Counted from the stretch's first letter, positions 28,028-37,752 are shown. The stretch is 64,000 nt of DNA from Hoylesella saccharolytica JCM 17484 (GCF_000614205.1 NZ_BAKN01000002.1:62001-126000), one strand, 5' to 3'. The notes: generated by a model from the sequence alone, not told the origin. Made by a program: numbers and translations.

Positions 28028-28058
28028 TTGCCTATAACGAAATTCCCAAATCAACAAC

Positions 28059-29579
28059 ATGCACGCACGTTTATTCGTATCTAGCCTCTTGTTCGGGCTT
28101 TTCTACATCGCCTCCGCTCAAGATTCGCTCACGCGCTTTGCCGTTCCCACTCCCCAAGAGTGGCGGCAACACCACCAAATCATGGCCTCGCCACAAGGCA
28201 TTCACTTGCTTCCGGCATACAGCTATGGCTATACCTTGGCGACTTTCACCCACGAACGAGGCCCTTTAATGCGCTTGCAAACACCCGAAAAAGATACGAA
28301 TCTGCGACTTTCGTCTATGGGCGTGTACACGTCTAACCGATGGCGACTATACGGCGAGTTTGCTTACGACCGACAATTTGCCGATAGTGTGGGTTGGCTG
28401 CTTAGCGAAACGCCACGCTTAGGCATGCCTTACTACTTTGCATCGCCACGCAAAGGCAACTGGCTAAACGAGACTTACCAACTTAAAGGCGCAGCCAATT
28501 ACCGTCTTTCGCACCTGTTCGACCTCGGTGCAGCCCTGCAAATAAGGTATCATAAGGGCGCACGCAGCAACGATCCACGCCCCTCTACCGAGAGCTTTTA
28601 CTCGCGTTATCACCTCAATGTAGGCCTAAACCTCGCCCCCGTGCATATCTCTATGGTAGCGGGAATGGTCTATGGAACCAGCGATAACAACCTGATTTAC
28701 GTGAACGAGAACAACGACCGCATCGACCGATTGGACTTTATGGCCTACGAACTGATGGGATTTGGCATGCACCGAAAGACGGGTAAGCTGCAAAACCGCG
28801 AGATGCAAGCCAACACTTACGGGCACGAATTGTCGCTACAAGTCAGCTTTACCCGAAACGAAACGATGCTTTGGGCGCGCGCCAGCTATCTGGCCCAACG
28901 CGACAGCATACGCCGAAGCCGAACAAAAAACGTGTCGGCCAACCTCCTTTCCACCTATAATGTTCGCCAAACGCGCATTCTCGCAGGGTTAATTCATCCC
29001 CTTTCGCACACCCTTCACCTGCAAGCTACAGCCCACGCACACTTTACCAAAGGGTGGGATAGGCTAGATAACATCCTTGGCGGACAGAAAAACTACGTGT
29101 ATAACCATCGCGACATCGGCGTGAACGCCTTGCTCTACCATCGCTTTACCTCTAAGCGGCTCGATCTATTTGCGCTCGATGCCACCGCCGAGCACGAGAA
29201 ACGACAAGACGGAGCCACGCAACACACCCTTCTTCGCGATGCTTTCCATCTCGCTGCAGCCTATCGTTCGCAGCATCCCTTGCCTCGTAATTTCGCCTTT
29301 TTCTATGGTGCAAGCCAAGCCTTCACCCTGCCCAAGGCCTCGCTAAGCTATCCCTCTACACAAGAGACAGTGTTCTCTACCCAACTGGCACAACCTCTTC
29401 AACGTTTCTACGCCACGTCTACGGCCAGCACACGCATAGAGTTGGGCACGGCAAAACGTTTCACCCACTATCAGCTAACGCTCTCCTTGGCCTATCAATT
29501 GCGCTATGTGCTTAAAGCACAACCCACCATTCACGGCACGCGCCACAACTTCGAGGCCGCCCTAGGTTTGGCTTTCTAA
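28059..29579 (+). CDS. DUF6850 outer-membrane beta-barrel protein
   Basis: 506-aa protein with signal peptide (1-20, MHARLFVSSLLFGLFYIASA). Its alternating hydrophobic/polar strands and terminal Phe (EAALGLAF) are typical of outer-membrane barrels. Segments such as SSMGVYTSNRWRLYGEFAYDRQF and GWLLSETPRLGMPYYFASPRKGNW fit the DUF6850 family. No function is established for that family. It sits between a DUF4876 lipoprotein and an M16 protease in a four-gene set, and may form part of the same surface assembly as the TonB receptor. Confidence 0.75.
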   Translation: MHARLFVSSLLFGLFYIASAQDSLTRFAVPTPQEWRQHHQIMASPQGIHLLPAYSYGYTLATFTHERGPLMRLQTPEKDTNLRLSSMGVYTSNRWRLYGEFAYDRQFADSVGWLLSETPRLGMPYYFASPRKGNWLNETYQLKGAANYRLSHLFDLGAALQIRYHKGARSNDPRPSTESFYSRYHLNVGLNLAPVHISMVAGMVYGTSDNNLIYVNENNDRIDRLDFMAYELMGFGMHRKTGKLQNREMQANTYGHELSLQVSFTRNETMLWARASYLAQRDSIRRSRTKNVSANLLSTYNVRQTRILAGLIHPLSHTLHLQATAHAHFTKGWDRLDNILGGQKNYVYNHRDIGVNALLYHRFTSKRLDLFALDATAEHEKRQDGATQHTLLRDAFHLAAAYRSQHPLPRNFAFFYGASQAFTLPKASLSYPSTQETVFSTQLAQPLQRFYATSTASTRIELGTAKRFTHYQLTLSLAYQLRYVLKAQPTIHGTRHNFEAALGLAF

Positions 29580-29625
29580 TGGGCCACAGTCCTATATAAA
29601 ACAGCGACAACACCCCTTTGCGGAA

Positions 29626-32550
29626 ATGAAAAAATACCTCTTTATCCTTGCTCTCTCCCTGGTTGCCCTTTCGGCAAACGCCAAACGCACACAGGCAACA
29701 CTGTCCACCGACCCCAACCTGCATGTGGGCAAGCTGCCGAATGGCCTTACCTATTATATACTTCGCAACAACACACCCCCCAATCGCGCCAATTTCTACC
29801 TTGCCCAATGCGTTGGCTCGCTACAAGAAACCGAAAACCAACGCGGTTTGGCCCATTTCTTAGAGCACCTTTGCTTTAACGGCACGCGCCATTTCCCATC
29901 CAATACGCTCGTGGCTTACCTCGAAACGCTTGGCTTAAAATTCGGTCAGAACATCAACGCCTACACCGGAATGGAGCGCACCGTCTATCATCTCGACAAC
30001 GTTCCCACAGCGCGCGCCTCGGCCTTAGACAGTTGTCTGCTTGCACTTCGCGATTGGGCGTGCGACATTTCGTTTGCTCCCGAAGAGATAAATAAGGAAC
30101 GTGGCGTGATTAACGAAGAGTGGCGACAACGCAATTCGGCCACGGCACGCATGCTACAACGCAATCTCCCGCGCCTTTACCCCAACAGCTTGTACGCTCG
30201 TCGCGCCCCAATAGGCTTGATGGAAGTGATAGATACCGTTGGCCCTTCCACCCTTCGGCAGTATTATCACCGTTGGTATCATCCCCAAAACCAAGCAATT
30301 ATCGTGGTGGGCGATGTGGATGTGGCACGCACGGCCAAACGTATTGAGGCGCTTTTCGCCCCCATACGCCCCACCAAGTCTGCGCGCCGACCCGCCATTG
30401 TGCCCGTTGCCGACAACGCCAAGCCCATCGTCGTGGTGGATAGCGATGCCGAACAGCGCACCACGCTTGTGCAAGTGTTCTGCAAAATGCCGCCCATAAC
30501 GCCTGCTTTCAAAGCCTCAAGCACTTATCAACGCCTCTTAGTGCGCCGCTCTTTGATGATGTCGATGCTGCGCATGCGCCTTGCCGAGCAGGTGGTTAAG
30601 CCCCAATGCCCATTCACACAGGCCGTAGTGGGCTATGGCGTATATCTCTATGCCTCCTCCAAATACGCCTTCCAAGTAACCATTATGGCCAAAGACGGAC
30701 AGGCACAGGCTGCCACACAAACCGTGATGACCGAGCTATGGCGCGCTGCCAAGCATGGGTTTACACCTGCCGAATTGGCTCGTGCCAAGGCCGAAGAGCG
30801 CAATATCATCGAACGGCAGTATGCTGCACGCAACGAAGTGGGCAATAATTACTTGGGCAACCAACTGGTGGAGCACGCCCTAAGTGGCGAACCCATGCCT
30901 TCGCCCGACGTTCTTCGGCAGTTGCGAACAAGCATAGTCGATGCCATTACGCCTGCCGACGTGCAACAATGGCTGCGCAAGATGCTCCCCACTAGCGGCA
31001 GAAACCTCGTTGTTTTAAGCCTAAACCCACAACACGAGGGCGCAACCCAGCCCACCCAAGAGAGCCTTTTGCAGGCCGTTTTGCAGCCCGCCACGGCCAA
31101 CCTTGCACCATATAAAGACGATACCCCCAACCAACCGCTGCTCCCCGTATTGCCCAAGGCAGGCCACATCGTTAGTCAACGCCAAGAATCCGCTTTGGGT
31201 ATCGAGCGCATAGAGCTGTCTAACGGGGTGACGGTGCTGCTCAAACCCACCTCTACGGGCAAAGACGAACTGCTGATGACGGCCTTCGCGCCCGGCGGTT
31301 CGTCGCGTTTGGGACAGGCCGACTTCGCCAATGCGCGTTTCTTCAACCGCATTGTGGGTAGTAGCGGACTAGGCGATTTCTCATCACAACAGCTCACCAA
31401 GGTGCTAACGGGGCAAACGGCCAACGTCAATCTCTCGCTCGACACCTATTGGCTAAGCCTCAACGGTAGTGCTGCGCCACGTGATGCTGAGTGCCTTTTG
31501 CAGCAAACTTACCTGTATTTCACTGCCTTGCGCGCCGACAAACAGGCTTTTGACAACATCATGACCAACAGTAGGGCGCGCCTTAGCCAAGTGGCAGGCC
31601 TACCCGAAATGGCTCTTAGCGATTCGCTTACGGCCACCTTGCACGCCCACAACCCACGTTTCGCCAACAACACGCTCGCCGATCTCGACCATGTAGACCC
31701 CAATCGCATTCTCACCTTGGCGCGCCAAGGTATGGCTAACGCTGCAAACTTCACCTTTATGTTCGTTGGCCACTTCCAACGCGACAGTCTTCTCGCCCTC
31801 GTTTGCCGTTACATCGGCTCGTTGCCTGCAAGCAAACCCCTGTCCGCTCCGTGGCAACCCACCCTTATCAACGAGCCTTCGTCCCACCATCAGGCAGCGC
31901 AAGACTCCACCACGCCCACCACTACCACCGCACCCAACAACGAAACATCCCTCGTTGGTACGCTGCGCAGTGTGCAAACCTATGCCCCCGGCACTGTTTG
32001 TAACCACTTCCGTCATGCCATGACCACGCCCAAAGCCAATGCCTACATCGTTTGGTGGGCCAAAGGTACGCCCTATACGTTGGCCAATATCGTGATGGCC
32101 GAGGTGGTAGGTCAGCTGCTTGGCATGCGTTACACTCAGCGAATACGCGAAGAAATGGGTGCGGCTTACAGTACCGATGCCTCTTGTACCCTCGCACCCG
32201 ATGTGAACACCACCTACTTAAAGCTATATGGCATCTGCCCAATGAAACCAGAATTGGTTGACAGCACCCTCAACGCGATGCGCACCGAGGCCGAAAATAT
32301 GGCCCACAACATTGACCCCACGTTGCTCGAAAACGTGAAACGCCACCTCGCCAAACGCTTTGAAGAACGCGCAAAGCAAAACAACACGTGGCTACGAGCT
32401 GTGCAAACGTGGGCGCAACAGGGCATAGACATCCACACCAACTATCTTGTCGAGCTTCAAAACATCACTCCCCAGCGCCTACAACAGTTCGTTGCACAGC
32501 AATTAATGGCGCAAGGGAATAGGATTGAAGTGGTGATGATGCCGGAATAA
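29626..32550 (+). CDS. M16 (pitrilysin-type) zinc metalloprotease
   Basis: 974-aa protein with signal peptide (1-19, ends SANA), so it works outside the cytoplasm, probably in the periplasm. The inverted zinc motif HFLEH (His77, Glu80, His81) lies in GLAHFLEHLCFNGT. The third ligand is probably Glu157 in EEINKERGVINEEW, at the spacing expected for M16. The protein has the usual two-lobed size, with a second, non-catalytic half (from about 530) ending in KRFEERAKQNNTWL. In enterobacteria, M16 proteases PqqL and FusC cut proteins imported by a partner TonB receptor. The gene order here suggests a similar capture-and-cleave role, which is inference. Hand-counted lines are 58-70% GC, well above the window norm. 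Confidence 0.92.
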   Translation: MKKYLFILALSLVALSANAKRTQATLSTDPNLHVGKLPNGLTYYILRNNTPPNRANFYLAQCVGSLQETENQRGLAHFLEHLCFNGTRHFPSNTLVAYLETLGLKFGQNINAYTGMERTVYHLDNVPTARASALDSCLLALRDWACDISFAPEEINKERGVINEEWRQRNSATARMLQRNLPRLYPNSLYARRAPIGLMEVIDTVGPSTLRQYYHRWYHPQNQAIIVVGDVDVARTAKRIEALFAPIRPTKSARRPAIVPVADNAKPIVVVDSDAEQRTTLVQVFCKMPPITPAFKASSTYQRLLVRRSLMMSMLRMRLAEQVVKPQCPFTQAVVGYGVYLYASSKYAFQVTIMAKDGQAQAATQTVMTELWRAAKHGFTPAELARAKAEERNIIERQYAARNEVGNNYLGNQLVEHALSGEPMPSPDVLRQLRTSIVDAITPADVQQWLRKMLPTSGRNLVVLSLNPQHEGATQPTQESLLQAVLQPATANLAPYKDDTPNQPLLPVLPKAGHIVSQRQESALGIERIELSNGVTVLLKPTSTGKDELLMTAFAPGGSSRLGQADFANARFFNRIVGSSGLGDFSSQQLTKVLTGQTANVNLSLDTYWLSLNGSAAPRDAECLLQQTYLYFTALRADKQAFDNIMTNSRARLSQVAGLPEMALSDSLTATLHAHNPRFANNTLADLDHVDPNRILTLARQGMANAANFTFMFVGHFQRDSLLALVCRYIGSLPASKPLSAPWQPTLINEPSSHHQAAQDSTTPTTTTAPNNETSLVGTLRSVQTYAPGTVCNHFRHAMTTPKANAYIVWWAKGTPYTLANIVMAEVVGQLLGMRYTQRIREEMGAAYSTDASCTLAPDVNTTYLKLYGICPMKPELVDSTLNAMRTEAENMAHNIDPTLLENVKRHLAKRFEERAKQNNTWLRAVQTWAQQGIDIHTNYLVELQNITPQRLQQFVAQQLMAQGNRIEVVMMPE

Positions 32551-33035
32551 AGAATTAAGCGGGTGTGATAAATAACGTTAATCTTGACGCGATAATTTTA
32601 TTTCTTCTACCCCAATTTTATTTCAGTTTACAATATTATTCCTAAAATCATACCCGTACCAACGCTCGGTAGTGTGAGTACCAACCACTGGTAATGTGAC
32701 TACCAGTATTTGGTAACGGCAGTACCAACCATTGGTAGTGACATTCACTAGGCCTTAACAAGGTTTCATTTACAGAGTTACCTTTTCCTAATTTCACTTA
32801 TCTGTTTTTCGAACAGACTTACCATATTACTTATCATTATTAATTACTTCTTTCATATTTACTCGTTATTGCATTACATACTTAACTGATAAGCCTGCCA
32901 TCCTTAAAAGAAAGATGGAAAAAACCTGAGTAAACCTTACTTTTATAAAGCCTGTAGGAAATCGACATCACAGTAGAGTTCTTAATTTTGATAAAATAAA
33001 CTCGTATAAAACTTCTTCTCCTTTTCCAAAAGCAA
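32551..33035. other. Intergenic region with a TACC/GGTA array
   Basis: No gene was found between the M16 protease and the convergent beta-helix gene. The region is AT-rich except for the 22-bp-period TACC/GGTA array described separately. No good terminator was seen directly after the protease gene; the array may serve that end. Confidence 0.65.
32657..32737. repeat. 22-bp-period array with TACC/GGTA arms
   Basis: Four units start at 32657, 32679, 32701 and 32723, exactly 22 bp apart: TACCAACGCTCGGTA, TACCAACCACTGGTA, TACCAGTATTTGGTA and TACCAACCATTGGTA. Each is TACC-7-GGTA and the 7-bp linkers differ (GTGTGAG, ATGTGAC, ACGGCAG). The geometry (4-7-4-7) is the same as in the AAAA/TTTT arrays although the arm sequence differs. 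Confidence 0.9.
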
Positions 33036-33071
33036 CGGCTCTGCCAAAGTTGTTTCACTTGGGCAGAGCCG
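33036..33071 (-). terminator. Terminator of the beta-helix gene
   Basis: Inverted repeat CGGCTCTGCC / GGCAGAGCCG, extended after one mismatch by AAGT/ACTT. It lies about 50 bases past the stop of the minus-strand gene, and a T-rich stretch follows on that strand. Confidence 0.75.
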
Positions 33072-33121
33072 CTTATAGACCGCGATACTTTCGAGGTTAT
33101 CGCACTTGATGTCGGCGGAGG

Positions 33122-34720
33122 TTATTTCAACATAACCTTGCGACGTCGAGTAGTACCGTTACTGAGACGATTTACCTCAACGTAGATGCCAGGCTGCGAG
33201 GGGCTGACAGCAATTCCATCGAGCGTGTAATAGGTTGTGGCAACTACTGAAACAGATTGCGCGGGGGCTTCGATGGCGGTGGTGCCTGCCTGATAGCCCT
33301 TACCCATAAGAGGTGAACCATCGACAAGTTGCCATGAGGCAAGCAGCAAAGCTGAGGTTTCTTCAGAAGTGGTGGGCAAGCCATAAAAGGCGGTAGGAGA
33401 TTTAAAGTTGGCGTCACCCACGTTTCCCGAGATGCTGTTGGTTACATTATTAGCTTCGCTCAAGCCTTCGTAAAAGCCGAAGTCGGCATCGGTGTTGGTT
33501 TTACGCAAAGCATTATGCATCACTGTCGAATTGGTTATTTTTCCGCCGCGCACAAAGATGCCACCGCCTTTGAAAGCTTTATTATTATATACCAGGGCAC
33601 CATTAACTTCGCCTTCTCTGTTATATATACCTCCACCTGAGCCACCGTTTTCATCGCCAAAATCAGTGGCATCGGCGTAACAGCCCGCTACGGTTACTCG
33701 CTCAACGGTCTTGGTGTTCAATATTCCACCTCCGTTGATGGCTTTACAATCTACAATCACACAGTCGGTCAATACGCCGGCGTTATATACAGCACCTCCT
33801 GCCGACGAATAGCAGCGGGCGAAATGGCAATTGCTCACGGTACCTTCAATGTTAACCAGTGCTCCACCGCCATCTAAACCAACACAATCTTCAAAGTCGC
33901 ATCCGGTGATGGTTGTTCGAACGGCATACACAGCCCCACCTAATCCGTTTCCATAGCTTGAATGACTGTAGTTGCGAGCGAAGTAACAGTACGTAATGGA
34001 GCCTTTTCCACCACCGTCGAGATACACGGCTCCGCCATTGGTATTGGAACTGCCGGTGCTCTGGGCTGTGAAATAAGCGCTGTTTTCTACCACTTTACAG
34101 GCATTGAGATGTACGTTTCCGCGTGCATACAGGGCTCCACCGGCGGCTTTAACATTGAATACCATGGCGTTTCCACCTTTCAACGTGAGCCCATCAATGG
34201 TCGTAGGAGCAGTAAATACGTCGGCAGCATACAGCACGTGATTACTGTTGTTGGCCGTTCCGGGTATCAGATCATTTTCAACACGCCATCCGTAGCGGTA
34301 GGTTGAACCCGCCATAATCTCTCTTATCCATTGGTCGGGTGTATCATCGTCGCCACTCAGCACCGTTTCATTGGCGTAATCGTACGGTTTACCAGAAGCG
34401 CCCGCCACCCGTTCGGCTTTCGACTGCTCGGTTCCGGCAAAGCCACCGTAGAGCGACACACCCTCTTTGAGCATAAAGGCACGCGAGTTTTTCTTGCTAC
34501 TTTTAATCAGCCGCACAGGCTTGTACACGCCGACAGCAATCCATATCTCATCGCCGCTCTGCGCAACGTCAAGCATCTGATCAATACTTCCTGAGGCCTG
34601 CGCCCACGAACTACCGTCGCCCGTTGCACCCGATTTTACATAATACACTTTGGCTACAGTCTGCTGGGTAGATAAAAAGAATGCCGATAAAAGGGCAAAA
34701 GAAAGTAAAAAATGTTTCAT
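33122..34720 (-). CDS. Secreted right-handed beta-helix protein with T9SS-like tail
   Basis: 532-aa exported protein (signal peptide 1-23, ending TVAK). It opens with YYVKSGATGDGSSWAQASGS and DEIWIAVGVYKP, a start typical of Bacteroidetes adhesin-like proteins. The body is a parallel beta-helix (about 150-430) rich in GGAVY/GGGI repeats: GGALYARGNVHLNACKV, GGAVYAVRTTITGCDFEDC, GGGILNTKTVERVTVAGC, GGGIYNREGEVNG. The C-terminus (YYTLDGIAVSPSQPGIYVEV ... RRKVMLK) resembles a type IX secretion tail. Likely surface-bound or secreted; no catalytic motif was identified, so adhesin or glycan-binding are equally open. It is transcribed alone, with a canonical promoter and terminator. Confidence 0.8.
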   Translation of the reverse strand: MKHFLLSFALLSAFFLSTQQTVAKVYYVKSGATGDGSSWAQASGSIDQMLDVAQSGDEIWIAVGVYKPVRLIKSSKKNSRAFMLKEGVSLYGGFAGTEQSKAERVAGASGKPYDYANETVLSGDDDTPDQWIREIMAGSTYRYGWRVENDLIPGTANNSNHVLYAADVFTAPTTIDGLTLKGGNAMVFNVKAAGGALYARGNVHLNACKVVENSAYFTAQSTGSSNTNGGAVYLDGGGKGSITYCYFARNYSHSSYGNGLGGAVYAVRTTITGCDFEDCVGLDGGGALVNIEGTVSNCHFARCYSSAGGAVYNAGVLTDCVIVDCKAINGGGILNTKTVERVTVAGCYADATDFGDENGGSGGGIYNREGEVNGALVYNNKAFKGGGIFVRGGKITNSTVMHNALRKTNTDADFGFYEGLSEANNVTNSISGNVGDANFKSPTAFYGLPTTSEETSALLLASWQLVDGSPLMGKGYQAGTTAIEAPAQSVSVVATTYYTLDGIAVSPSQPGIYVEVNRLSNGTTRRRKVMLK

Positions 34721-34815
34721 TACATGGGTTGGTTTAATTAGTTATTTGTCAGTTGTGAAGAAAAATAATAGCGACTGCACCTCGCTTTTATATCAAAACA
34801 ACCATTAAATCGCCC

Positions 34816-34847
34816 CAAAAGTAACGATTTTTACTTATTTCTCCAAA
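34816..34847 (-). promoter_or_regulatory. Promoter of the secreted beta-helix gene
   Basis: On the minus strand: TTTG (34844-34847), 20 bases, then TACTTTTG (34816-34823). This matches the Bacteroidetes -33/-7 arrangement. It lies about 96 bases before the start codon, giving a leader of roughly 85 bases. Confidence 0.75.
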
Positions 34848-34947
34848 TAAAACTACAATTTGAAGGCGATAAGATCTGCTAGCAATAGAACTTTCTCACA
34901 TTTTTTTGTGCAATACAACGTGGTTTAGGTCGGCTGTAAATGCAACA

Positions 34948-35987
34948 TTACTTGAATACAACGTTATCAAGTCGGGGGCTGAACAGTGTTTTAAGGCTTC
35001 CTTTAACTGTGGCACGATTTCCTTTCCACACATATTTCTTTTTACCGACGGTAATTTCGATGCCCACTTTATCTGCTGAGAGATAAATACAATAAGTGGC
35101 ATCTTCATTTTTAAAGGTCAGCGTTTGTGTTTGGGCGCGATACACAAAGTCGGGATTCTTATAGATAGTCTCTATCGGATATGCAAACTCTACATTTCCA
35201 TCTTTATCTACCAGCACGTAGTTCAGCGTTCGATCGTTGATATTGTAAAGCACAACATCCTTATTCTTTTTAGGGATACGAAAAGATAGAACGGTCTTAA
35301 TTCCTTCTTCTTCGAGGTTAATGGTACGTTGCGACGTCTTTACCATCTTCTTTCCATTCCATCGTTCTATCGTCAGTGTAGAAATAGCAAAGTCTCTATT
35401 ATCTTCTTCCACGATTTCAATAGCCTTCGGCTCGTTGTTCTCAACAATAAAAGTAGAAAACTGGTGCCAACAACAACCGCTCTTGGTCATCGTGTGCAAT
35501 GTTTTGTTCTCGTTGTCCACATCAAACATACCACAGTATTCCTGCGCCAGTCGGGTAAACTCCGGGCTCTTTTCAAAGCCATTTTCGGTAGCCAAATATA
35601 TCTGAAAAGACGGACCATGATAACAACTATTCTGCCCATCCATAATGGCAAAGTCTTTCTTCCCGTCGAAATTAAAGTCATTGTAGATAATTGCGCTTTG
35701 CTCTCCATAAGGTAGTTCGAGCACATTAGCTTCCAAGTTACCATCGTGCAGGTTAAAAGTCAACTCGTCCGACTCTTCTTTAATGAGTTCTTCTCCTGTT
35801 CTTTGGTTGTAGATGGCTACCCACCCGGGACTGAACACTTCACTGGTGTCGGCAATAAATACCTCACCACGATACTTATCGGAAAAACCTCTTACAGGAA
35901 ATGTTACCTGAGCTTCTGCCGAATGCTCATCATCAGCATCACGAAAAATAGCCTACCACCTACCATCATTTTCTTTTTGTTCTTCAT
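34948..35987 (-). pseudogene. XAC2610-like secreted protein, frameshifted at the signal peptide
   Basis: The mature part reads AQVTFPVRGFSDKYRGEVFI ... YNDFNFDGKKDFAIMDGQNS ... TKSGCCWHQFSTFIVEN. The DFNFDGKKDFAI segment (an FG-GAP or EF-hand-like loop) is typical of XAC2610-related secreted proteins. No ATG lies in that frame. In the next frame a good signal peptide, MKNKKKMMVGGRLFFVMLMM, starts at 35987. One extra T at about 35919-35924 (ATTCGG to ATTTCGG) would join them as ...MMSISAEAQVTF, with a normal cleavage site. The gene is therefore either a recent pseudogene or carries a sequence error. Function unknown. Confidence 0.75.
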
Positions 35988-36101
35988 TGTTGTTGTCATT
36001 TACCTTTGCTTTACAAAACGACAACAGCCCTAAAATATTGTTTCTATTCTCGTCTGGCAAGAAAACCTCGCGAAGAAGAGTGACGCCTCGCCTCAAAATG
36101 G

Positions 36102-36109
36102 TATCTTTG
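36102..36109 (+). promoter_or_regulatory. Candidate -7 box for the phosphoesterase gene
   Basis: TATCTTTG, an exact TAnnTTTG match, 86 bases before the start. No good TTTG partner was seen upstream. Confidence 0.4.
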
Positions 36110-36195
36110 CAAAGCACGAAACAAAGAAAAAATATCGCACGCTTCGTACCAAAAGATTGGGGAAAAGCGTGCGACAACAAAAAAAAGAATTTACG

Positions 36196-37752
36196 ATGAA
36201 ACAAAAAGAAACCTATCAACGAAAATGTATATATAATAAAGGTACGCGTGCGAAGATATTGTTCGTTTTTGCATTGACAACACTTCTACCTGCATTTACA
36301 GCGCCGCTTACTGCCCGAACAATAACGGGAACGGTATTTTCAGATGCAAATGGTAACGGGATAAGAGATAAAGGAGAGGCCGTACTGGCAGGCATTCCTG
36401 TATCAAATGGACGAGACATCGTGCTTACCAACACCCAAGGGCTGTATCGTATCACGGTGAACGAGGGCAACTCACTCTTTCCTATTCTACCTGCCGACTA
36501 TACCATGAGCGGGGGGCGCGTAGTTAATGCGGCTTTTGTGCCGGCCGCAAAGATAAAGAAAGGACAGCATCACTTTGCCTTAAAACCCAAAACTGCGAAA
36601 CGACAGTTCCGCTTGAATGCCGTTGGCGATGTGCAGGTGTCTAATCACCAGGAGTTGGATTATGCTGCACGAACGCTTTGGCCCGAACTGATGGCTACCG
36701 ACTCGGCAGACATCAACTTGTTTCTGGGCGACTTGGTTAACAACAATCTTTCACTTTACACCCAACTTCGGCAGATGATGGAGCTGTTGCCTTCGCAAAC
36801 GTTTACGGTGCTGGGCAATCACGATCGCGATGCCGACAGTATTCCGCACAGACAGACGCGCAGTTACAACGATGTGTTCGGCTCGGATGTTTATGCATTT
36901 AATGAGGGGCAGGTGCACTTTATCGTGCTCAACAATGTTTATCCCGACGGAGCGCGGGGATATCACGGTCAACTAACCAGTGAGCAGTTGGCGTTCGTAG
37001 AAAACGACCTACGACTGGTTCCAGACAATCGGTTGATATGCCTGAGCATGCATATTCCGTTGATTATGACCAGAAACAGAAGTGAATTGCTCAGTCTGCT
37101 TAAGGGTAGAAAAGAGGTACTCGCCATCACTGGACATCTGCACCGGGTGATGCGGTTTATTTACGGCGAACCCGATATAAACGTTCACGAATTGGGCGCA
37201 GGTGCCACTTGCGGCTTTTGGTGGGTAGGTGAGCGAGATTGGGAAGGCATCCCTTCTGCTTTACAACAAGGAGGAACACCGCGCAATTACTTTGTAGTAG
37301 ACTTTACCGACAATACCTATCGGCTGCGCTGCAAAGCTGTAGGACTGGACGAACGTCGACAAATGAACATCCACATCACGGGCATTGACACACTCGACAC
37401 ATACCTGCCCGATCTACGCGATATACCGTCCGGGCGAGCAATTATCACCGTTTGGGGCGGCTGCTTGGCTACGCAAGTGCGTGTGCGCATTGATAACGGC
37501 GCATGGCAAAAGGCAGTGAAAGTAGACCTTATCGACCCAAACGTGGCCCGTATGCGCGAAATAAACCATCTCAAAGTCTACCCCACGCGCTTCAGCCGCC
37601 TCAACCCCTTGCGTCGGCAACCCTCTCCACAAGTTTGGATACTGCCCCTGCCCGCTCCTTTTGATAAAGGAACACATCGCATCGAAGTAGAGGCAAGCGA
37701 CCAATATGGCTTCGGTGCACATGGCCAACGCGCATATTGCCTTACCGATTAG
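36196..37752 (+). CDS. Secreted calcineurin-like metallophosphoesterase
   Basis: 518-aa protein with three parts: an N-terminal Ig/SdrD-like domain (GTVFSDANGNGIRDKGEAVL, MetallophN type), a calcineurin-like phosphoesterase core and a C-terminal MetallophC-type beta domain (from about 400). Two-metal site residues are visible: Asp145 (NAVGDVQ), Asp179 (FLGDLVNN), Asn208/His209 (LGNHDRD), His286 (SMHIPL) and His314/His316 (TGHLHR). The first position reads D-V-Q rather than D-x-H, as in many relatives. The ATG used gives MKQKETYQRK before a hydrophobic signal (KILFVFALTTLLPAFTAPLT); an in-frame TTG 39 bases upstream is less likely. Substrate unknown; periplasmic or surface phosphate release is likely. 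Confidence 0.88.
   Translation: MKQKETYQRKCIYNKGTRAKILFVFALTTLLPAFTAPLTARTITGTVFSDANGNGIRDKGEAVLAGIPVSNGRDIVLTNTQGLYRITVNEGNSLFPILPADYTMSGGRVVNAAFVPAAKIKKGQHHFALKPKTAKRQFRLNAVGDVQVSNHQELDYAARTLWPELMATDSADINLFLGDLVNNNLSLYTQLRQMMELLPSQTFTVLGNHDRDADSIPHRQTRSYNDVFGSDVYAFNEGQVHFIVLNNVYPDGARGYHGQLTSEQLAFVENDLRLVPDNRLICLSMHIPLIMTRNRSELLSLLKGRKEVLAITGHLHRVMRFIYGEPDINVHELGAGATCGFWWVGERDWEGIPSALQQGGTPRNYFVVDFTDNTYRLRCKAVGLDERRQMNIHITGIDTLDTYLPDLRDIPSGRAIITVWGGCLATQVRVRIDNGAWQKAVKVDLIDPNVARMREINHLKVYPTRFSRLNPLRRQPSPQVWILPLPAPFDKGTHRIEVEASDQYGFGAHGQRAYCLTD

Noticed and set aside
35953..36219. Minus-strand frame with a lipobox-like LLSFC upstream of the XAC2610-like gene, in the same frame
   Set aside because: It ends in a TAG before the mature domain and lacks a proper start; the neighbouring frame gives a better signal peptide that fits with one inserted base.
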